64,000 nt of DNA. Source: Cinnamomum chago. Taxonomy: Eukaryota > Streptophyta > Magnoliopsida > Laurales > Lauraceae. Position numbers and translations under genes: made by a program. Positions within the stretch are counted from its first letter, which is position 1, and every line of letters begins with the position of its first letter. This document shows, piece by piece, positions 46,801-58,169 of this stretch. The DNA is taken from NCBI GenBank assembly GCA_038049695.1, contig CP142461.1:35223001-35287000 (forward strand), in the 5' to 3' direction. The notes beneath the pieces are model-generated. The model did no database searches, was not told the origin of the DNA, and saw only the letters and a program-made list of their open reading frames with translations.

Positions 46801-48400
46801 TTCCGTATCTTCCCCCGCTTTCGCTAAAGAAGTTCTACTAATAAAAGTCAGCCCCGTTTAACTTTTCTTCTCAGAGGCCAAAACGATCTATTTCTAATAA
46901 AATGAGAAATACAGTTAAACGTTTACCAAATACTACGACATGTGAATAAGTTCTAAATCATAAAATAAGAGCTTGTTATAAGAGGTTTCAGATGACCCCT
47001 TAGTTGTTTTTTTTAATTAAGAAAATGCCTAAAATAGTTATTCTCATATTATTGCTCTTCCTTCATGAACAAACACATGAGTTATGGACTAATCCAAGTG
47101 TGATTCTCATTTTACAGAGCATTGGCAACAATCGAATGACTCGGCCATACACTTAACCATACACCATGTTCATGGTCCATGCTCGCCGCTTTCTTCATCG
47201 CCATTGCCAGCTTCTGTCATTTTTGAACGCGATCAAGCTCGAGTTCAAGTCCTAAACCATAGGCTAATCAACAACCAAACAACCATCTCATCCAAATCGA
47301 CCGGTAAGCTCAGGGCAAAGTCGGTTGGCATTCCTCTAACTCCCGGCAATTCGGTCGGGATTGGGAACTATGTGATCAAGATTGGCATTGGTAGCCCACC
47401 AAAACCCTATATCATGGTCTTTGACACTGGAAGCTCATTCACTTGGATCCAGTGTGAACCTTGCATAGTACAATGCCATCCCCAAGTTGGAGCCCTATTC
47501 AACCCAAAGGCCTCAGTCACATATAAAACAGTCTCATGTAAAAGTCTTGATTGCTCAAGTTTACAAGCTGCCACTCTTAACCCCAGTAGTTGTTCAAGAT
47601 CAAATTTACGTATATACACAGCGAGCTACGGAGATGGCTCGTATTCTATGGGGTATTTGAGCCGTGACACATTGACCGTGGGCTCGGCCCAAACCCTCCC
47701 CGGCTTCCTATATGGGTGCGGGCAGGACAACCAAGGGCTTTTCGGTCGAGCCGCAGGTCTAGTCGGGTTGGCCCGGAGCAAGTTCTCTTTATTAGCCCAG
47801 ATGTCGGCCAAATACGGTTACGTATTTTCCTACTGTCTACCCACATCTACTTCCACTGGGATGTTGTCCATTGGACATACGGCGTACAATCCATCTCTCT
47901 ATACATACACCCGTATGTATACGGATTCGCGGGAACCGGCACTCTACTTTGTACGCCTGGCTAGTATAACCGTAGATGGGAAGGCCTTGCCCATATCTAG
48001 GGCCACGTATGTGCGTACGCCTACGATCATCGACTCAGGGACCGTAATTACAAGGCTACCATTGGCCGTATATTCGGCTCTACAGACAGCATTTGTGAGG
48101 GCCATGTCGAGGCATACGCGGGCCCCACCGTATTCTATACTAGACACGTGTTTCAAGGGGAGTGTTGCGGGGCTTTCCGTGCCTGAGGTTCGGATGGAGT
48201 TCGAGGGAGGCTCGGGTATGAAGCTGGGGGCTCGGCATTTGCTATATGACGTCGCTAACGGCGTTACTTGTCTGGCGTTTGCCGCGAACAGAAGGGCTAG
48301 CAAAATTGCCATAATTGGAAACCATCAGCAACTGACGTTTGGGATCGTCTACGACGTTACCAATTCGAGGATTGGTTTTGCTGCCGGGAGATGCCGTTGA
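43532..48400 (+). CDS. Nepenthesin-type aspartic protease (2 exons, 458 aa)
   Basis: A pepsin-family (A1B) endopeptidase, probably secreted to the apoplast or vacuole. Exon 1 (43532-43625) starts MGLVLVLAFSLLTAVTS, a clear signal peptide. Exon 2 is 47118-48400; the 3492-bp intron is GT-AG and phase 1 (donor caag|gtaca, acceptor tttacag|ag). Exon 2 opens with EHWQQSNDSAIHLTIHHVHG then PCSPL, the propeptide motif of this family. Catalytic aspartates sit in VFDTGSS (about residue 134) and IIDSGT (about 337), with the flap tyrosine in YGDGS (about 202). The Cys-rich nepenthesin insert follows the first motif (IQCEPCIVQCHP to SCKSLDCSS). It ends FAAGRCR and the catalytic exon is uninterrupted. Length fits the family. 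The exon 1 assignment rests on frame, phase and signal peptide, not transcripts. Substrate unknown. Confidence 0.9.
43690..43802. repeat. (CT)n microsatellites and a short duplication in the intron
   Basis: ctgttattaaaagatctaaa and agccactggaaga are repeated (about 43652-43687 and 43727-43760), each followed by a (ct)n run; a (ta)n run lies between. They sit just inside the 5' end of the protease intron. The open frames over them encode only dipeptide repeats. Confidence 0.75.
45319..45541. mobile_element. Possible MITE in the protease intron
   Basis: The ends atagttgtgaatcttgttt and, inverted, atagttgataattttgttt match at most positions. The interior is full of ttcg.tt and cgaaa motifs. No exact target duplication could be fixed. 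A similar single end is at 30.5 kb. Confidence 0.45.
46050..46395 (+). repeat. About 190-bp imperfect tandem duplication in the protease intron
   Basis: agctgtcattg, gacatagaaaatttcc, aagtatccccaaaca, gagtgcgtgt and accaatatcaaaagtc recur in the same order in two adjoining copies (about 46050-46205, 46240-46395). Confidence 0.65.
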
Positions 48401-48848
48401 TGAAAATGCCGTTTGTTGACGTGGCACAATCACTAGCCGTCCAATTTGTGGGCCCGCCATGGAAAGAATGCCCTGAATCAGCGATGGAGACTTGAAAATA
48501 CGACAACAATAATTGATGGCTGGATCAATCTGATTCTAGGGACCATGAATTTGACGGTTGGGATGGATTTATGTGCCATGTTTATTTACTTTGTTGTACA
48601 ATTGATGTATTTCTCCATGTATTGTTGTTTGTATGATTATATAATTGCATGTATAAATTATATGGAAGGGTTATTTGGTATTTGATCTAAAGCTAAAATA
48701 AGGTTATATTGTATATTGGTTTGTTTCTATGGCAGCATGATTTCATTGTGCAAGGAACCAATGCATAGTTTAGAAGGGGATGACTTCAATCTCTCTCACA
48801 CATATGGACGGAGCATATGAAATTTACAAAACATTTCCACCAAAACCT
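48401..48848 (+). other. 3' UTR and downstream region of the protease gene
   Basis: T-rich sequence with ttgttgtac and tgtat elements suits a plant 3' UTR. The only near-consensus poly(A) signal is aaaataagg around 48695, so the end is not fixed. Confidence 0.4.
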
Positions 48849-48856
48849 TGTCATTA

Positions 48857-48982
48857 AGTCTCACAATGGTTGACAACGGCTTCTTACCTGAGTGGTAAGG
48901 AGCGACAATTCTCACTTGGTGATTTAGGGTTTTAACCCTGGGTACGTCGCCTCTGTGCTCCTTATTGTGTTTATTAATACAT
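48857..48982 (+). mobile_element. tRNA-derived SINE (about 126 bp)
   Basis: ttacctgagtggtaaggag fits an A box and agggttttaaccctggg a B box about 40 bp later. tgtcatta flanks both sides (48849-48856 and 48983-48990), a plausible target duplication. The head matches the copies at 41.6 and 58.0 kb. Confidence 0.6.
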
Positions 48983-48990
48983 GTCATTAT

Positions 48991-49849
48991 ATTTAGACCC
49001 GGTTAAGCATGGTTGGAACCGGGTTGGGTCGACCTGCTGAGTGGTTCCACCTTTCGTTTCAGTTGTTAAGACATTTGTTCAAATCATTATAACAGATGTA
49101 ACCCATTACCTAATGCTTTTTGGCCATGTCTGTAATGGTCCCAAATTGGGTAATGCTTTAGAACATGGGGTGGAGCCCACAACCAAAACTAGGCTGTCAC
49201 CACATGTAATATTAAAAGGTTTTCGGTTGGGCTGCTTCCATCTGTAATAAAGATATATGATCTAATGGCACAGATATTAAATTAAAGGTCCACAATTTTT
49301 TTAAAAATAAAAAGTGCTTTTTTTGGTATTTTAATACTATTGTAATATTTTCTAGAAAAATAGATGATTAATATAGTGAAGAAGAACTGATCCTAAGCTG
49401 TCCCTCCAGGCTTTAGCTTTCATGCGGGCTGCCTCCCACATACACATGTTATCAAAGCCCTACTAACAACCTATAATGGGGATCAATTCCTGATTGTTTC
49501 TGTGGGAAATTAGACGCTTACCCATCTACATAAGTTTTTATACATTGATGAAGCACTCATTCAGTATTATATTATTAAAGTCTAAATGAAATTTGTGTGA
49601 GAGTTCATATTGAGAAGAGCATGGTAAAGTTCTTCTTATGGGAGACGTCTGCAACTGATAGGTGCCTTTAACTGAGGGGTTTCGATTCAGGCTAGAGTTA
49701 TGTATGATTTCTCAGTTGTCACTTTTTTGAAGTTTTAATTCTGCAGAAGTTTTAAAATATTTCTTCTTTTTCTATATCTTCTTGCTTAGTGGATATTTGG
49801 TTTTTACAAGTGCTTAGTGGATATTTGGTTTTTACATGTTTTAGCTAAT
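48991..49849. other. Non-coding stretch
   Basis: No gene seen. A 33-bp unit, tgcttagtggatatttggtt-ttac, is repeated near 49785-49838. Confidence 0.45.
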
Positions 49850-50330
49850 CATGTAGGGGTAATTCTCTAAAACGCCCCATTTTAAAAATACCCATTTCTT
49901 CACTCTTTTTTTATAATAATGGGTCTCACGTTGAGTCAATCTAATCTTTTCACACACACTGACTGCCCTATCATAAATAGTCACAATTCCAAATTTGACA
50001 CTCATCCGACTTTTCTTCACCATTGGATTGAAATCATTAAAAAAAATAATTCATTCAAAATTATTAAGATTTTGAGCCATAGATCAAACGGTTAGGATGA
50101 TTTCATGGAGTCTAAGTTTTGCATATAGGTAGGTTTCAAAATTATTAAAATTTTGAGCCATAGAACAAAGGGTTAGGATGATTTCATGGAGTCTAAGTTT
50201 TGTATATAGGTAGGTTTTAAATAAAATTTTTCATCCAATGGACTTTCATGATCATCATGCATTCCAGTGGGTTCAACTATAAGGGCTGTTTTTCCCCTAA
50301 AAACGCCCAGCCATTGTCTAGCGTTATGTA
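49850..50330 (+). repeat. MITE-like repeat, plus-oriented copy
   Basis: The order ttctctaaaacgcccc, tttgacactcatccgactttt, ttgagccatagatcaaacgg, ttaggatgatttcatgg, and catccaatggacttt-catgatcatcatgca is found reverse-complemented at 53130-53475. An internal unit of about 85 bp is duplicated at 50055-50220. Exact ends are not fixed. Confidence 0.6.
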
Positions 50331-50534
50331 GTAAAAACGACAAAAATTAATGGAGATTTAACAAATAATCCTCTATACTTTATATAATTACAAATAACTA
50401 TATAAATCTCTTATAATTATATATTTCAACTTCTAGAACTCTTGAAGATTACAAATCCACTCTTACTTACCTATCCCATTACATATAAAGAAAATTTTTT
50501 TTTTTTGAAGGGGAATACAACCATTTTACCCAAT

Positions 50535-53115
50535 TACTTTTTCTTTTTTGATAAAAAAAGAGGATTATATTAGATGAAAACAAGCACATCACAAGGGCAA
50601 GGCAACAACAAAAAGGAAAAAGAAAAATTGCGTTACAATGGGTTTAGCCGCCGCCCCACCCCAAAAAAAAAAAAAAAGACCCCTTGAGAGTTCTTGGCAA
50701 GTTCATGAGCAAAACCATTAAGAGTTCTAGAGATATGTTAGAAAGCAATGACTTCAAATCTGACAATGGGTTTAGGGGCTTCAAATCTGACAATGGGTTT
50801 AGGATTTGAAGGCCCACCCCCCCCCCCCCCCCCGCAAAAAAAAAAAAAAAAAAGACCCTTGAGAGTTTTTGGCAAGTTCATGAGAAAAACCATTAAGAGT
50901 TCTTCAGATATGTTAGAAAGCAATGAAAAATCCTTGATATCCAGCAAAATAGACTGTATATACCAATCCATCACCCCATTAATAGCTCGAATCACCTCTA
51001 CGGCATCCGAGAAAAGGTGGAACTTGTGGAATCCACACTGAAGAGCTTCTTTCAACGCGCGCATAAGACAACCCTTGCCTCAACCTATTTTGAAGAAGTG
51101 ACCTTGGCTACATTGATTGATCATGCATGCACCCAACAACCATCAAACTAAATAGCAAAACCAAAGCTCGCTTTTCCATCCATGGCTCTAAAGGGGGAAT
51201 CTGAGAACACATGTGCTGCCTCTAGAGTTCCTCATACTAAAATCTTGGTGATGTCATGAGTGCCCCATTCTTTGAGATACCCATCTAGTCAACAATCATA
51301 TTCCTTGCATGTATTAATGTATTAAGATGCTTGATTACTATTCCCCTAAAGAAAGAATCGTTTTTACTTTTCCACAAGGCCCACCATAAAGCAAGTGGCC
51401 AGGATTTAACTTGAGGATGGATTGGTGGACTCATTGAATCACATAAGGTCGTAAAAGAAGCCCACCAATCCTTAATCGTAAGAGGACCAATGGAATGTGT
51501 TAAGATTCTTATGTCGGACCCAAACCAAGTTGCTCTCGCATGATCACATAGGAAGAGAGCATGCTCAATAGTTTCTTCTGAGTTATTACAGATTGGACAG
51601 AGGTCATCTTTGAAGATATTTTTGTTGTAAAGAAATTTGTGTACCTAAATTGCCATATTAAATCCTTTGCAACAAAAAAGAAAGACTCTTTGAGGAAGGG
51701 AAAGGCGCCAGAATGCCTTTCAATCAATGGTCAAGTTAGGAAGATCTCTATCTTCTTCACGGATAGTTTTATAGGCTAATCTTGATGAAAGATCACCACT
51801 TTTATAAAAGGGTCAAACTTTCTTGTCTTCTCTATTGGTATGGGCTGTGTAAATTTTAAGATGCTCTCCACATCAAGATGGTTATTAAAAATACTTCTTA
51901 TAAGTCGTTCATTCCAATTTTTATTTGGTTTTTAGAGGCCTTTGACAACAAGGTCTTAGTTGACAATATTAGATATAGGCTTCCTAAGTCCCCTGTCTAA
52001 TGGAATCCAATTACATTTCCAAATTGAGATTTGGTCTCCATTGCCTATAATCCATCCCACCTTTTGATTGATAAAATTAGTTGCTTTAACAAATCCTTTC
52101 CAAAATCAGGAATTGCTCTTTCTATAGTTTGCCTCCCACAAAGTTTTGCTCGGACAATATTTCTCTTTAAAATCTTTGAACTTAACCTATTTTCATTGGA
52201 GAGGCACCTCCAACACGTTTTAGCCAAAAAGGGCTAGATTGTTATATTTGGTATTTTTAATCCCTAGCCACCCTTCTTCAATAGGACTGCACATTTGCTT
52301 CTATTTAAGGGTGTGGATATTCTTTTTGTCAGTTGAGTCACCCCAAAAGAAGCTTCTCATAATTTTATCCACCGTATTAATAGTTCTAGAAGTTGTAGCA
52401 CGGACATATTGTAAATCGGGATAGTAGAAGGAATTGATTTTACAAGGGTGCTCTTGCCAGCTTGTGAAAGCAATGAAGTTTGCCAAGACATAATTCTATT
52501 CCTGATTTCTGTAATAAGGGATTGAAATTTAGCATTTCGATTTCTACCCATTATAAGGGAGTTTCCTAAGTATCTCTCATTGTTTGTCATTAGTCTAACG
52601 CCTAGAATCTTTGTCAAATCTCTTTTTCTATAAATACAAGTCCCTTTACTAAAGTAGGAAGCAGATTTATCGAAGTTAACAAACTGTCCGAGGACACTGT
52701 TGTACTCATCAAGGACATCTTTTATGACTCTGACCTCATCTATTTTTTCCTTGCAAAAGAGAAGGCTATCATCTACAAAGAATAAGTGGGATATGCTAGG
52801 TGCAACTCTAGTTTGTCCCCATGTATAGTTCTTTCCTCTTCCTTCTTTAACAACATTCACGAGAGGACTTCATGGCTCAAAATAAATAGATAAGGATAGA
52901 GGGGGTCCCGTTGTCTTAATCCACTTTTTGGGTGGACTAATCTGAATGGGGATCAATTGAGTAAGATTGAAAATGAGACCGAAGAGATACACTCTAGAAT
53001 AATTTTAACAAACTCTTCATGGAAGCCAAAAGACTCGAACTACTTCTATAAAATCTCATTCCATTCGATCATAGGCTTTTGCCATATCAAGCCTCTCTTT
53101 ATACCTAGCTGTACC
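50535..53115 (-). mobile_element. L1-type LINE, degenerate, minus strand
   Basis: Read on the minus strand: LDMAKAYDRMEWDF (about 53090) and a GLRQRDPL-like segment near 52900. An open stretch (52860-52357) follows, with SHLFFVDDSLLFCKEK (the F-V-D-D catalytic box at 52779-52768), GQFVNFDKSASYFS, and SWQTSLLSQAGKSTLVK. Then come zf-RVT sequence (51.5-51.7 kb), RNase H remnants (51064-50850) and an A-rich 3' end near 50540. The order is that of plant L1 ORF2. Multiple stops and frameshifts, and a missing endonuclease, show it is dead. A duplication of about 165 bp with poly-C and poly-A tracts lies at 50655-50905. Confidence 0.82.
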
Positions 53116-53129
53116 TTTAAATAAAGGGG

Positions 53130-53475
53130 AGCGCTACACAGCGTCCGAGCATCTTTTAGGAGAAAATGCCCCTTTTAGTTGGGCCCACCGAGTTGCATGA
53201 TGATCATGGTAGTCCATTGGATGGAAAGAGTCATATGAGGCTTACCTATATACAAAATCTTGAGCCCATAAGATCATCCTAACCTTTTGATCCATAACCC
53301 TATAATTTAATGGTTTAGATGCATCATTTTATCATGATTTGGATCCAACGGTGAGGAAAAGCTGGATGAGCGTCAAACTTGGGCTTGTGTCATTGTGGGC
53401 ATGACAAAGGAAAAAAAAAAAAAAAAAGGAGGAGCGGAAAAGGGACATTTTTAAAGTGGGGCTTTTTAGAATCTT
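53130..53475 (-). repeat. MITE-like repeat, minus-oriented copy
   Basis: Reverse complement of the 49850-50330 family: catgatgatcatgg-agtccattggatg, tatacaaaatcttgagcc, gatcatcctaaccttttgatc and gctggatgagcgtcaaacttggg in matching order, without the internal duplication. It lies directly beside the upstream end of the LINE. Confidence 0.6.
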
Positions 53476-55410
53476 CATTGAATAAATAACATCATGGATA
53501 AGAGAGTTCACCGCTTCAATGCAAGCATGTGAGCCCATGAAACTAATTATGGATCATAATAGACCCACCCTTATATAGAATTGCAAAAAAAAACCCATTC
53601 CACTTTTTTCTTCTTCTTTTTTATTATAAAAAACGGAGGCTCATTGCACTTAAATGATGGAATCATAATGGAGTGATACCTAACTTATCCTATGACAATT
53701 ATAAGATGGGTTAGAAAAGACTAAAACTCGTCCTAAGGCACACCTTCCTCATCTGTAATTGACATGACTGATTTATAATATGTGATATCAAATACACCTA
53801 TTCAAAGGAATGGTTTGGGTTGCATTTAGTATGGTCTCAATAAACCCGAATATGACTAGACTTGCATATACCCCCGTTGTACTAGGCTGGTGTTGGATAC
53901 AAGTCAAGTTATATTCGGCCCGACTGGGGGACCGAATGTTGGCCAGGTTCCCCAGGGGGGTCGTTAGATCTCAGGACAGCCTGGGATCCAACAGCCCCCC
54001 TTGGGGACCGGGCTAGCACTCGGTCCCCAAAGTCGGGCCATTTAGACTTTTTGTTATATTTATTACAAGTTGGAATAAACCCAAATCCACCAGCCACAAC
54101 ATGTGATTGATTTATGATATGCGACGACAAACTTGCCTTGTGACGGTTGCAGCTTGCGTTCCAGACTTGTTCATTTTAATCTTTTATTTATTTATTTATT
54201 ATTATTATTATATATATATTTGCTATCGGAGGATTTCGAACCCTTTGTACTTGACTAATACCTCCTTGTCCTCAGCAGCTCTAAAGTGGCAGCACTAGTG
54301 GACTCGACTATAAAACCTTATATTTATATATTATTAATTGATGAAGACTCAAACTAGAAGCCTCACCAGACAATCTTCACTGGGGTGAGGAACCAATGAC
54401 GTTAAAAAAAGAAATCTTCACAATTATATGTTAGGAATAATTATGCAAATTGGTTATACATGGGACCAGGTGTGCCATGACCACTAAAACCCTAATGACC
54501 AAAATCAGTTGGAACAAAATACATAAATACAATAAGATTTTCTCCTATGAAAGTCCTCATAAGACTATCTACATGAAAACCAATTTCTCTCTTGAATTGA
54601 GTGTGGGTTTTGTAGAATGTTTCTTGTGCACGTCTACATGTGAAAAATGCTCCATAAATGCACACCTACCTCAAATTTGAGAAAACAATTGCCCAGCCAA
54701 CTCCTGATAAGAGTGGGTCAAGGCCAGTCACCCGTTTAACCCAAACTATTGGTATCCCTTTGAATTGATAAAACCCCATATTTTATGGGAATTCTTTATT
54801 TTATATATATATATAGCCCCCAAAGAAGTTTTATTTTACATGGAGGCCTTTTTAAGGAAAATTTTCTGGCTGGGCCTATGCCTCTACACTTTGAGCAATG
54901 AAATAACAATGAAGCCTCCACTTCCCAAATCCCATTGATGAAAATGTGGGACCCACCAATCCAAATGAGGAACCATTATGAGCCAAACTATCTAGTGAGA
55001 CAATCACAACAGCCCATTCACCCAATGATGTAACTACACTGCCTTTTTTCTTTTTTTCTTTTCTCTTTTTTTTTATTGGAAAAAATTAAGTAAAGTTTAA
55101 GGGCCTTTTTGGTCTTCACCCACCATAGGAGACTTTTCGGATAAAATCCCTAATAATTTATTAAACCAAATAAAATAAATGCCAACTCCAAAGGATTAAA
55201 CATTTCCGACAATAATTTTGGATAGTGTCAGTGGCCACACCACTCATAATAATTAATACTGAAAAAAAGTCAAATCTAGGTAAAGAATGAGCATCCCATT
55301 AAATTACGTAGGTACAAAAATAAAATCAATCCTATCAAAGCCCTTAAATTAATAGCTTTGGTCACTTCAGAACCATCTTACAGGACATGGATTTGAGAGA
55401 AACCTAATTT
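53476..55410. other. Non-coding stretch
   Basis: A palindrome-rich segment at about 53915-54050 has cccgactggggaccg facing its complement (cggtccccaaagtcggg), suggesting inverted ends of a small element of about 130 bp. (tta)n and (ta)n simple repeats lie near 54183-54220. No gene seen. Confidence 0.45.
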
Positions 55411-55412
55411 GA

Positions 55413-55416
55413 GAGT

Positions 55417-55458
<42 letters not shown>
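55413..55458. repeat. (GA)n microsatellite
   Basis: About 20 uninterrupted ga dinucleotides. Confidence 0.85.
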
Positions 55459-55460
<2 letters not shown>

Positions 55461-56545
55461 TCACTTCCACACCATGTGTTGTCAGAGTCTATAAACCGAA
55501 CAAATTGGGTGGATATGGTGGCATGGCCCACCTTACCCTGACATGACCACCAACAGAACCCAGTAAACGTGACCCAACAGAACTTGTTGGGCTGATGGCC
55601 CATGTCTCAATCAACCTACGTGGGCTTTCCATGAATCACATAATTTGGCACTCACAAAATAGTAGAATGATAGTGTCCTCATGCATTGGAACATGTACAA
55701 TCAGAATATTTTGTCCTACAGGTTGAATCATGTGATGATTCATGACCATTGGCCCCACGATTGATGCCCTATTTTTTAGAAAGATTCCACGCTAGAACAT
55801 CCTATCCGTACAATCCAAGATCTTTCTATAGGAAGAATTTTATTTGGAGCATGGCCCATCCACTTTGGACCCATCAGATGACTGCTCTTGATGGATGGCC
55901 CATGGACCCACTCACACCTATTCACATGCGTCAGGACCCTATGTTGGGAATCTTTTTAAAAATGACAATGAAGAGAGCGACAGCGCAAGATGAGGGTAGA
56001 GTTTTGCATAGAACTCATGGTAAACCGGATAAAAGAAATCTTCTCAATTTATACACGACAATAACAAGAATCTTCAAATTCAAGCTCAAATCTAAAATCT
56101 CTAACAAGTCTCTATTTAATCTTGTTTTCTAAGATAATAATCTAACACATGGTAAGAGGCTCCAGGTTCAAATACATGAAGGTGTAGCAAAAGGCCAAAT
56201 GTGGGGCCCAGATGATGAATGGAAGTGGGTCCCATAAAAAAAAAGGTTGATACAGACAAGCCAATTGGAAAAGCAATGTTGTCTGTGATGTGCACTAAGG
56301 AAATTACGAGAGAGATTCGATTCTTATCCAATGGTCCTATCTGAACCGTAGGTGTAGGGTGCTAAGGTTAGGTAGAAAACGACCTGTTTGGGACTGGATG
56401 GGATGGCTCATGAGCCAAAACTGGGTCCATTGTGGGACTGGATGGGATGGCTCATGAGCCAAAACTGGGTCCATTAAATAGTTTCAACTATGATATCAAT
56501 GCCCATAAATTTCTCATGTCTGCTCACTGATTGAAGAAATGAACA
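55459..56545. other. Non-coding stretch with a tandem duplication
   Basis: The 45-bp unit gggactggatgggatggctc..gggtccatt is repeated at about 56390-56476. The 127-codon frame at 55749-56132 lacks an early conserved motif and I do not consider it a gene. Confidence 0.45.
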
Positions 56546-56548
56546 TCA

Positions 56549-56725
56549 GCTCGTAGTTCAATTGGTGAGGTACATCTAGAGACACCTAAGGATCAACCTT
56601 GGTTGTATCATTTGGTCATGTTCTATGTGTCTAACTTGTCTATCATCTTTCTTTTGTTGTTTTTCTTTTCTTTTAATGAACATGCTTATTTATCTAAACA
56701 GAAACGAAAAAAAAAAAAAAAAAAT
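56549..56725 (+). mobile_element. SINE-like element with poly-A
   Basis: cgtagttcaattggtgagg fits an A box and aaggatcaaccttgg a weak B box. A T-rich body and an A-run at about 56707-56725 follow. Confidence 0.5.
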
Positions 56726-57984
56726 GGCGGTGGGCTGTAGTGCTGATGGTGAGAGACTTGTTTGTGTGTGTGAGTACCTACGGTAAGAAAAGAAAAAAGA
56801 GAAAAGAAAAGAAGTTAATTGTATTCCCAACAGTTTACAAGGGACTTGACCCAGAAATTTGATATGGGATCTGATGGACCATCTGTCTGGATTTGATAAA
56901 AATATATGGACTCACTGGGTCAGGCCAAATGAGGAGAACTTAAGGTGCCAAATTAAGGGCCCATGTAACCAACTAGCTGAAGGAAACAACCCGTAAAAAG
57001 TGGATATGAACCCTTTTTTGGGTCCTATTATACAATTGGGTTTGCTTAGTGCTAGACCCATAATTTTTGTTTGAGGGGTGTGGATAGAAATGAGCAAATT
57101 GAGTTTTGGGAACAAACGCAGGATTCACATATGGTTCTTGCGGGCGGACTTCAGATTTTTATGTGAATTTTAAAATGCGAGTCAAAATTCTTATTATCAA
57201 TTTACAAGCGGACCGAGGTCCAACGGGTCCAATCACCCCCACAAGGATTCACTTGGGTCCGCCCCGTAGATCTGTTTTTTCAATCAACAATTATGAGACC
57301 CTTTGGGTTTCACGTCCATCTCCAGGAAACATAGCCGATGTTCATGTCCACGGAACCATGGCCCGACCCATAGTCGATGTTCATGTCCACGAAACCATGG
57401 CCCGACCCATTTACGTCGTGGGTTTTTCATGGTTAAGGGCTATTTAATGAGTAAATCATGTTTGCATGATAAAGATTAAGATCCTTTCACATGCCGCTGA
57501 TTGTGTGCTGCAATGGGCTTTGGCCTGCTTTCTTACGTAGCATGGTAATCTTGAAAAAGCCCACCTTGAATCAGATTATCCTTACTATCCATTAATTATC
57601 TTGCAAATATGAAAAAGAAGAAGAAGAAGAATACACCAATGATCTATCTACAAGTGGATATTTATTGGATGGTTAGGATTGTTCAGTTCGTTGTGTTATG
57701 CATGATTGATTAATTAGAGGTAACAGCCCAATGGGATAAGGCTCATAAAGACTTCATATGTAAGACCCAAAGATCATTTCAGTTCAACTGTGGAGATCAT
57801 ATTCCTGTTTAGGTGGTGTATCACCTCGAACAAGAATGGAGCCTATGGCAATTTGTGTCCCACATCACTGATTGTATATGTCATCGCCTTTGAGTCATGG
57901 TGGTGTTTTGAATGCTAAAAGATCTGGCTCGATTCTAAAACTCCACTAGAGGAGACTGAAAATGCACAAACTATTAAGTGAAAA
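56726..57984. other. Non-coding stretch with a tandem duplication
   Basis: gatgttcatgtccacg.aacc and atggcccgaccca repeat in a 39-bp period at about 57337-57412. No gene seen. Confidence 0.45.
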
Positions 57985-57987
57985 GTC

Positions 57988-58169
57988 CTGAGAACGACTT
58001 CTTAGTCAAGTGGTAATGAGCGGCATTTCTCATCTGGCTGTCCAGGGTTTGAACCCCGGATATACCACCGCCTCTTCCTGCATATCCAACAACTGATTTT
58101 TGAGTAAATTTGAGTTTTCTCTTTTAATATATTTATTTACCTTTAGTAAAAAAAAAAAAAAAAAAAAAA
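57988..58169 (+). mobile_element. tRNA-derived SINE with poly-A tail
   Basis: cttagtcaagtggtaatg (A box) and cagggtttgaaccccgg (B box, close to a true tRNA T-arm) are spaced as in tRNA promoters. The body is about 180 bp and ends in about 21 A at 58149-58169. This is the best preserved of the SINE family also seen at 41.6 and 48.9 kb. Confidence 0.72.

Noticed and set aside
47204-47206. Start of the aspartic protease at 47204
   Set aside because: The codon is TTG, and the frame continues upstream through a conserved propeptide motif to a splice acceptor at 47117.
55749-56132. 127-codon open frame
   Set aside because: No family resemblance, no promoter or splice context; surrounding sequence is ordinary intergenic DNA.
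48857-58169. Functional tRNA genes at SINE heads
   Set aside because: A and B boxes are present, but the acceptor stem and anticodon arm do not pair, and A-rich tails show they are SINEs.
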